From CAZJYI01 sp964550025 (lineage in GTDB: Bacteria > Verrucomicrobiota > Kiritimatiellia > UBA8416 > CAYOBW01), in contig CAZJYI010000141.1 of the NCBI GenBank assembly GCA_964550025.1, forward strand, positions 1 through 28,164: DNA of 28,164 nt, read 5' to 3'. Below the pieces are notes generated by a model that saw only the letters and a program-made list of their open reading frames with translations, was not told where the DNA came from and ran no database searches. The translations under genes and the position numbers were made by a program. Positions 24,389 to 28,164 of this stretch are shown piece after piece (the stretch's first letter is position 1; each line of letters opens with the position of its first letter).

Positions 24389-24490
24389 TGGGGATGCTCT
24401 TCTCCTCGACCGTTGGCACAGTCATCGTCAACCGATCCCATACGCGTCCGTCTTTGACCGCGCCCGTCTCTTCGCCTCCCTCCCACGCCC

Positions 24491-24523
24491 GACAGGGCCG
24501 AACGGACTTCGGCCCCACCTGTC
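24491..24523. other. Strong hairpin
   Basis: GGGCCGAA and TTCGGCCC form a perfect 8-bp stem with loop CGGAC (24495-24515). An outer GACAGG/CCTGTC pair extends it. No T-tract follows on either strand. It sits about 115 nt upstream of tRNA-Leu. Confidence 0.6.
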
Positions 24524-24524
24524 A

Positions 24525-24539
24525 CCGGCTGAAAGCCGG
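24525..24539. repeat. Short REP-like hairpin, possible relative of the GCCGGGT elements
   Basis: CCGGCT-GAA-AGCCGG is followed by CGCTAC. The 6-bp GC stem and the trailing CTAC resemble the elements at 212 and 3017, whose stems are followed by CCAC and CTAC. Confidence 0.5.
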
Positions 24540-24553
24540 CGCTACTTCACGCG

Positions 24554-24588
24554 GACGTTGGGCATTGGCTGCTGGATATTGGATATTG
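24554..24588. repeat. Heptamer tandem array 6 (GNNNTTG)
   Basis: Five consecutive 7-mers end in TTG or CTG. The last two are identical (GATATTG). The array ends 48 nt before the tRNA-Leu gene. Confidence 0.65.
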
Positions 24589-24636
24589 CCCCCCCTCCCC
24601 CTTCCCTCTATCCTCATCCCGTTGTCCCGACCGCAT

Positions 24637-24720
24637 GCCTGGGTGGTGGAATTGGCAGACACAACGGACTTAAAATCCGTTGGGGGCAACCCCGTGCGGG
24701 TTCGAGTCCCGCCCCAGGCA
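24637..24720 (+). tRNA. tRNA-Leu (anticodon UAA)
   Basis: The acceptor stem is GCCTGGG (24637-24643) paired with CCCAGGC (24713-24719), discriminator A at 24720. The anticodon stem ACGGA/TCCGT closes the loop CTTAAAA, giving anticodon UAA. A long variable arm, as in class II tRNAs, and a T-arm with GGTTCGAGTCC are present. The bases after the discriminator are CCC, so CCA is not encoded. tRNA-Leu genes are frequent integration sites, and mobile-element-like genes follow directly downstream. Confidence 0.97.
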
Positions 24721-24764
24721 CCCGCTATTATTGAACAATCTGCGTTTTCGTGCTTTTCCGTGCT

Positions 24765-24804
24765 GATAGACTTTACCCCTCGAAAGTCTATCAAAAGTCT
24801 ATCA
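24765..24804. repeat. AAAGTCTATCA direct repeats with an inverted copy
   Basis: GATAGACTTT (24765-24774) is the exact inverse of AAAGTCTATC at 24783-24792. The 11-mer AAAGTCTATCA is then repeated directly at 24794-24804. Clusters like this beside a tRNA 3' end resemble tyrosine-integrase arm-type sites. No integrase gene is in the window. Confidence 0.6.
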
Positions 24805-24946
24805 CCCCCTGACGGACGTTTCCCGCCCGCTCTTCCGATCAGGAACCAGGGAAACGTGAGTCTTCCGCACCGGCAGAGCTGAGCTCGGCCGGAAGACCGT
24901 CATCCTAGCAAGAGCAGTTGAACTTCCAGAGCAGGAAGAGATTGGG

Positions 24947-25027
24947 GTGTACGAGTACGTGTACGAGTACGAAAGAGAGCGATTCCCACCAATTCTGCTA
25001 CCGTACTCGTACACATACTCGTACACG
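24947..25027. repeat. GNGTAC hexamer repeat, inverted pair A-B
   Basis: Copy A (24947-24971) is four G(T/A)GTAC hexamers plus G. Copy B (25002-25027) is almost the same sequence on the opposite strand. The pair can fold into a stem of about 25 bp with a 30-nt loop. Confidence 0.85.
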
Positions 25028-25287
25028 CGTATCTCTCCTCCCGTTTCAACCAATGAGTGCGGGCGTGCCGGACAGGGCATCTGCCGCATGAGAATTTGTC
25101 TGGCAACTTGTTGTATTCGAACCCCGCAACCGCGGAGCAGTTGAACTGCGCCATTGAGGTCCACCTGATCCGCACCGCCGTGCGTGTTGTGGCGGCGTGT
25201 GCGGAGGATCCTGGCTTCACGGATCTTCCGCGGAATCTGTAGGGCAGGATTTGGGTTTCTGCACCATATCGGGGATGGGAGATTGGC

Positions 25288-25312
25288 GTGTACGAGTAGG
25301 TGTACGAGTACG
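25288..25312 (+). repeat. GNGTAC repeat copy C (left arm of 25-bp inverted repeat)
   Basis: The sequence is GTGTACGAGTAG then GTGTACGAGTACG. It is the perfect inverse of copy D at 26104-26128. It is preceded by GGGAGATTGGC, similar to the flank of copy A. The four-helix-bundle gene lies between C and D. Confidence 0.9.
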
Positions 25313-25331
25313 GTGTTTGCGATCCTGACCG

Positions 25332-26093
25332 CTATCTTCCCAACAGGCTCTGTTCCCACGCCACGAGCATGCGGACGATGTCGGCAAGGCAGCGCTTTCC
25401 TTCGGCGGCATCCTGCCGGTACCTTACCTGGCGTACAGCGAGAACATCGAGGGTTGCAGCCGCCTGCAATGCAGCGGTTCGTGCGTGCCCAATGAAGCGA
25501 CAACGGTCCCTCACAGAGAACTTGCCGTTGCCTTCGGCGATATTCAGAGCCACACCTGTTGATGCCTTGTCCAGCGACGTGGCCGTTGAACCGGGCACGC
25601 CACCTTCACTCCGCAGCCGTCCACACCAAGTCACGAACTCCAAGGCCTTGCGGTAGACATCCAGTTTCTCGTGGTCAAACCACACCCGATTTCCTTGGGC
25701 GCCGGTGGTCACGTATGCCACCCCCTCCTCGCGGACCTCGCGACCGGTCGACTTTCGAAAGCCGATCAGCATGGAGACAAGGGCTGAGAGACGGCCCTTC
25801 CCGTCATGAACCGTGGATTCCCGCAAGCGCTCGAGGATGCACAGGACGTCGAGACAAGCAGCGCATTCCAGCGAAGATCCGTAGGCCGTGTCAATGAACT
25901 GACGGCGCTCGTTCATCGAGCGCTTCCCGCTGGCCTCTGCGATGTTCACAGGAACGCCCGCGGAGGCTCTGGTCAGGTGGCTGCAAGCCGACACCTTGCT
26001 TGTGATGTCCTGTGTCACCTCCTCCAACCACGCCACAAACCCAATTGCCGCTTGGTACATCCTCAGGTCTTCATGGTCGAACTGTGATCTCAT
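25332..26093 (-). CDS. Tandem-duplicated four-helix-bundle protein (S23/IVS-protein family)
   Basis: This 253-residue protein has two homologous halves. The first starts FDHEDLRMYQAAIGFVAW, the second FDHEKLDVYRKALEFVTW. Each contains the family core (SAGVPVNIAE / STGVALNIAE) and a helical ending with LDVL. The family (four helix bundle protein, also known from 23S rRNA intervening sequences of spirochaetes) normally has one domain of 110-130 residues that forms pentamers; its function is not established, and it is structurally related to Avd of diversity-generating retroelements. Here two domains are fused. Met44 of the longer frame (26093) is chosen because upstream codons come from the GNGTAC repeat and no homology is seen there. 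The ribosome binding site is weak. Perfect 25-bp inverted repeats lie 11 nt upstream of the start codon and 20 nt downstream of the stop codon. Confidence 0.88.
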   Translation of the reverse strand: MRSQFDHEDLRMYQAAIGFVAWLEEVTQDITSKVSACSHLTRASAGVPVNIAEASGKRSMNERRQFIDTAYGSSLECAACLDVLCILERLRESTVHDGKGRLSALVSMLIGFRKSTGREVREEGVAYVTTGAQGNRVWFDHEKLDVYRKALEFVTWCGRLRSEGGVPGSTATSLDKASTGVALNIAEGNGKFSVRDRCRFIGHARTAALQAAATLDVLAVRQVRYRQDAAEGKRCLADIVRMLVAWEQSLLGR

Positions 26094-26103
26094 CAGCGAG
26101 TCC

Positions 26104-26128
26104 CGTACTCGTACACCTACTCGTACAC
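26104..26128 (-). repeat. GNGTAC repeat copy D (right arm of 25-bp inverted repeat)
   Basis: This is the exact reverse complement of copy C at 25288-25312. It lies 11 nt upstream of the four-helix-bundle start codon, so it also occupies its ribosome-binding and promoter region. The 283 nt between this gene and the next plus-strand gene hold no further gene. Confidence 0.9.
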
Positions 26129-26376
26129 CCAGATCTCTCCCACCATATCTCACCCACAGATTTTCTGAAGACCCAAATTTTTCTGAACTTTTTTCGGGCC
26201 TCGAAATGGCCCTGCCGTGCACCTCTGTGAAACAGCTTGGAGCATCGTGAAATGCGCGCCTGAGTTCCCGTCCTTCGTTGTCGCCGCCCCTCCCTGCCGC
26301 TCACGGTGACTGGCGGTTGATTTCTGCACTGGGGTGTACGCGCGTGCAGGAACAACCAACCGAAGGAGAAGGAACG

Positions 26377-26697
26377 ATGCTACCGACTACCGTAGACGCA
26401 GTGAAGGCACTGCTCAAAGCCGACCCCAGTCTGACGCCGGCCGACCGGTCGCAGATCGTGGCGGCCATCCGGAACCACGGCCGCCCGACGGAACCGAAGC
26501 CGGCGACCGGGCGACAAGGAGCGCGCATACTCACGCGCGCCGAAGTCGCGAAGCGGTTCGAGCGGTCGCTCCGCTTCGTAGACAAACTCGCCGCTGAAGG
26601 CATCCTGCAGCGCGTGACGCTGCCTGGGCGCGTCCGTGCTTGCGGATACCGGGAAGGGGACGTGGAGCGGCTGCTGGGCGCAGGAGGGGGTGCCTGA
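26377..26697 (+). CDS. Small helix-turn-helix protein of the mobile element
   Basis: The protein has 106 residues. An N-terminal helical part (about 1-40) is followed by ILTRAEVAKRFERSLRFVDKL and GYREGDVERLL. This is the arrangement of an excisionase/AlpA/MerR-type helix-turn-helix: TRAEVAKRF is the first helix pair, and the arginine-rich wing is followed by a Y-R-x-x-D-V helix. It may bind the element's attachment or regulatory DNA. The ATG at 26377 follows GAAGGAGAAGGA. Its TGA overlaps the ATG of the next gene (TGATG), so the two are translationally coupled. Confidence 0.75.
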   Translation: MLPTTVDAVKALLKADPSLTPADRSQIVAAIRNHGRPTEPKPATGRQGARILTRAEVAKRFERSLRFVDKLAAEGILQRVTLPGRVRACGYREGDVERLLGAGGGA

Positions 26698-27674
26698 TGG
26701 CTATACTCCGAGACGATGCGCTCTTGCGCTACCAGCAACGCCTCGGGTCCTTGCCGCCTTCGGGAGGCGGCGGATGTCACCCGGCGTTGTTGGGTTGCGC
26801 GACGCTCGGGGTGCGTGCCGGCGTGCGACCGTCGCAGATCTGTGCGGATCTGCGACGGAGCGTACACGGGACACGCAACGTGACCGAGCGCGAGATTGCC
26901 GACGCGGTGACCAAAGCGAGTGCCGAATGCCGCGGGCCATCGCGCCGGGCACCACGGCAGAGGCAGGGTTGGCGGCCAGCCCGCTCGGCGCGACCGGCGA
27001 AGCCGTCGTTCGACGCGGAGGCCTTCATGGCCGCACGGATCGCCGAGGCGAAGGGGATCCGGGAGGTCGACATCTGGGAGGCGTCCCCCATACGCCTGGA
27101 CACCGCGCCCGAGGCAGATGCCGGGGTTCTGCTGCGGACACTGTACCTGCCGGAGGACATGCTCTTCATCGGTGGCATGCGAGGCCGCACGGTCAAGCGT
27201 GTCGAGGAGTGGCTCAAGCAGATGGAAACCACGCAGTGGGTCCCTCCGCATGTGATCCCGAATCCCCTGACGGGCAAAGTCGGCCACACGAAGGACGGTC
27301 GCCCCAGCTTCCGTGCCGATGCGTGCGTGCAGTCGTTCCGGTTTGCTGTTGCCGAGTTTGACGGCATGAGTCGTGAGGATCAGCTCCGCTTCTGGTGGGC
27401 CGTCGATCTTCCGGTCTGCGCCTTGATCGACTCCGGCGGCAAGTCGCTGCACGCCTGGATACAGATCGACGGGGTGGAGACGGCGGAGTCCTGGACGGAG
27501 CTCGTGGAAGATCGTCTGTTCCGTCGCTACCTGATTCCGCTCGGATGTGACGCGGCATGTCGCAACGAGGCCAGACTGTCGCGTCCGCCCGGACACTTCC
27601 GCCAGGAGAAGGACCGCTGGCAGAGACTGCTGTACCTTTCGCCGGAAGGGAGAGCGATCCATGCTGGCGCTTGA
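26697..27674 (+). CDS. Primase-like replication protein (AEP-type motif)
   Basis: The protein has 325 residues. The C-terminal half carries RFAVAEFDGMS (Glu220, Asp222) and, 24 residues later, DSGGKSLHAWIQID (His252). This fits the archaeo-eukaryotic primase pattern of an acidic pair followed by sGGxxxH, and it is common in plasmid and phage replication proteins paired with RepA-type helicases. The N-terminal third (1-105) is basic and of low complexity. The gene starts with AGGAGG about 7 nt upstream, overlaps the preceding gene by TGATG and the following gene by 14 nt. Two perfect hairpins lie near its 5' end (26753-26771 and 26829-26858). Assignment rests on motif reading; a full fold check was not possible. 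Confidence 0.7.
   Translation: MAILRDDALLRYQQRLGSLPPSGGGGCHPALLGCATLGVRAGVRPSQICADLRRSVHGTRNVTEREIADAVTKASAECRGPSRRAPRQRQGWRPARSARPAKPSFDAEAFMAARIAEAKGIREVDIWEASPIRLDTAPEADAGVLLRTLYLPEDMLFIGGMRGRTVKRVEEWLKQMETTQWVPPHVIPNPLTGKVGHTKDGRPSFRADACVQSFRFAVAEFDGMSREDQLRFWWAVDLPVCALIDSGGKSLHAWIQIDGVETAESWTELVEDRLFRRYLIPLGCDAACRNEARLSRPPGHFRQEKDRWQRLLYLSPEGRAIHAGA
26753..26771. other. Hairpin within the primase-like gene
   Basis: GCCGCCT and AGGCGGC form a perfect 7-bp stem with loop TCGGG, 56 nt into the gene. Confidence 0.55.
26829..26858. other. Perfect 12-bp inverted repeat within the primase-like gene
   Basis: CCGTCGCAGATC and GATCTGCGACGG are exact inverses around TGTGCG. A 12-bp perfect stem inside a coding region is uncommon. 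It could be an operator, a replication start hairpin or an mRNA structure. Confidence 0.75.
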
Positions 27675-28164
27675 ACAGATCCGTACGCAAGCGGGCGACA
27701 CCCGGGAGTCGGAAGCCGCGCGCCCCTACAGCACGCGGGCTTGGGGCGAGATCGCGCGTCTCCATCTCCCGCCGCCGGAGTGGTTCCTGGGTGAGTGCTT
27801 TGCCTTGGGTCACGGTCGGGTACGGCTGCATGTGATCTTCGGCCAGGGCGGACTGGGAAAGTCCCGGATCGGCATGAACATCGCACGGAACCAGGTGCTC
27901 GGGCTCGACTTCGGTGGAATGCCGACGGGCGATAAGCCCTTGCGGCATCTCTTCATGGGAACAGAGAACGGCTTGCACCGCCTGCAGCATGACACTCGGA
28001 GGATGTCGGCCGGTCTGTCTTCGGACCAGGTCGCACTCCTGGACGAGCACATCTTTCTGGCGACACTTGAAGGTGCTGATGATCCCTACGTGACATTGGC
28101 TGATCCCGTCAACGTGGACCGCTGGCGCGTGACCGTTGAAGAGCGGCGGCCTGATGTGCTGTGG
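27661..28164 (+). CDS. RepA-like AAA/RecA-fold ATPase, partial (runs off the window)
   Basis: At least 168 residues are present, open at the window end. After about 50 residues comes a RecA-type core: LHVIFGQGGLGKSRIGMNIA holds the Walker A GQGGLGKS, then PLRHLFMGTENGLHRLQHD, which resembles the Walker-B-proximal strand of RepA/KaiC-type helicases (..G.E....L..R). The final residues (RRPDVLW) are where the Walker B Asp (VI.D..) would be expected next. Together with the primase-like gene, which it overlaps by 14 nt, it forms a primase-helicase pair for autonomous replication of a plasmid-like or phage-satellite-like element. Confidence 0.85.
   Translation, partial: MLALEQIRTQAGDTRESEAARPYSTRAWGEIARLHLPPPEWFLGECFALGHGRVRLHVIFGQGGLGKSRIGMNIARNQVLGLDFGGMPTGDKPLRHLFMGTENGLHRLQHDTRRMSAGLSSDQVALLDEHIFLATLEGADDPYVTLADPVNVDRWRVTVEERRPDVLW

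Larger units (their letters stand above)
24154..24636. other. Repeat-rich intergenic region upstream of tRNA-Leu
   Basis: There is no gene in these 483 nt. They hold a heptamer array at 24263-24297, a nonamer-type repeat at 24354-24388, a strong hairpin at 24491-24523, a short GCCGG hairpin at 24525-24539 and a second heptamer array at 24554-24588. A promoter for the GT2-led operon is expected here on the minus strand but none stands out. Confidence 0.7.
24721..25331. other. Non-coding region between tRNA-Leu and the four-helix-bundle gene
   Basis: No convincing gene lies in these 611 nt. They hold the AAAGTCTATC repeats at 24765-24804, a hairpin with 8-bp arms GTCTTCCG/CGGAAGAC at 24860-24897, and three copies of the GNGTAC hexamer repeat. 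A 13-bp word, GAGCAGTTGAACT, occurs near 24911 and again near 25136. The section 25030-25285 has no recognisable content. Confidence 0.6.

Noticed and set aside
24802..25503. Minus-strand open frame of 233 codons downstream of tRNA-Leu
   Set aside because: It reads through the GNGTAC repeats (SYSYTYSYT, VYEYVYEY) and into the four-helix-bundle gene in another frame. No family is recognised.
25332..26093. Diversity-generating retroelement (four-helix-bundle protein as Avd)
   Set aside because: No reverse transcriptase, template repeat or variable repeat is visible, and the two-domain form matches S23-type proteins.
26301..27701. Minus-strand open frame of 466 codons across the mobile element module
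   Set aside because: It runs antisense to the well-coupled HTH and primase-like genes, and its translation has no domain features.

Overview
The window is GC-rich, gene-dense bacterial chromosome. It carries Gram-negative envelope genes (an SLBB-type polysaccharide export lipoprotein, an outer-membrane beta-barrel protein, several lipoproteins), an exosortase, a fused MurC-MurB enzyme and a complete ddl-ftsQ-ftsA-ftsZ run. Together with the four-helix-bundle protein, the GH141-like beta-helix protein and the many short intergenic tandem repeats, this suggests a member of the PVC superphylum of the Kiritimatiellota / Lentisphaerota / Verrucomicrobiota type. Planctomycetes and Chlamydiae are unlikely because ftsZ is present. 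The lineage is inferred from gene content, not from a marker gene.

Layout. (1) 251-2947, minus: a secreted right-handed beta-helix protein, with the same perfect 7-bp-stem hairpin on each side. (2) 3108-12145, minus: an envelope/exopolysaccharide block. In transcription order it reads pyrE, a GT-C membrane glycosyltransferase, an outer-membrane beta-barrel, a 1335-residue exosortase-TPR fusion, then an SLBB export lipoprotein that may have its own promoter. (3) 12286-16263: a plus-strand fossil of a periplasmic-sensor gene, a secreted hypothetical protein, an FHA-MoxR ATPase without its usual partners, and a divergent pair of small lipoprotein genes. That pair is bounded by a 37-bp near-perfect duplication of the end of the MoxR gene. 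(4) 16507-24153, minus: a peptidoglycan/division operon, GT2 glycosyltransferase > murC-murB > ddl > ftsQ > ftsA > ftsZ. Genes overlap or nearly touch except for a 135-nt repeat-filled gap between ftsA and ftsZ. (5) 24154-24636: a repeat-rich gap, then tRNA-Leu(UAA) at 24637-24720. (6) 24721 to the end: apparently a mobile element beside the tRNA gene. It has an arm-site-like 11-bp repeat, a tandem-duplicated four-helix-bundle gene between perfect 25-bp inverted repeats, and a plus-strand replication module (HTH protein, primase-like protein, RepA-like ATPase) that runs off the window.

The strongest patterns not explained by genes are three. First, a family of degenerate period-7 tandem arrays occurs at six intergenic sites, each with its own consensus; one covers the ftsZ start codon. 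Second, four copies of a hexamer-based repeat (GNGTAC) are arranged as two inverted pairs, one of them framing the four-helix-bundle gene. Third, the lipoprotein pair is framed by duplicated MoxR-gene ends. The most system-like gene set is the exosortase-TPR fusion with its export, barrel and glycosyltransferase neighbours; no PEP-CTERM substrate lies in the window.
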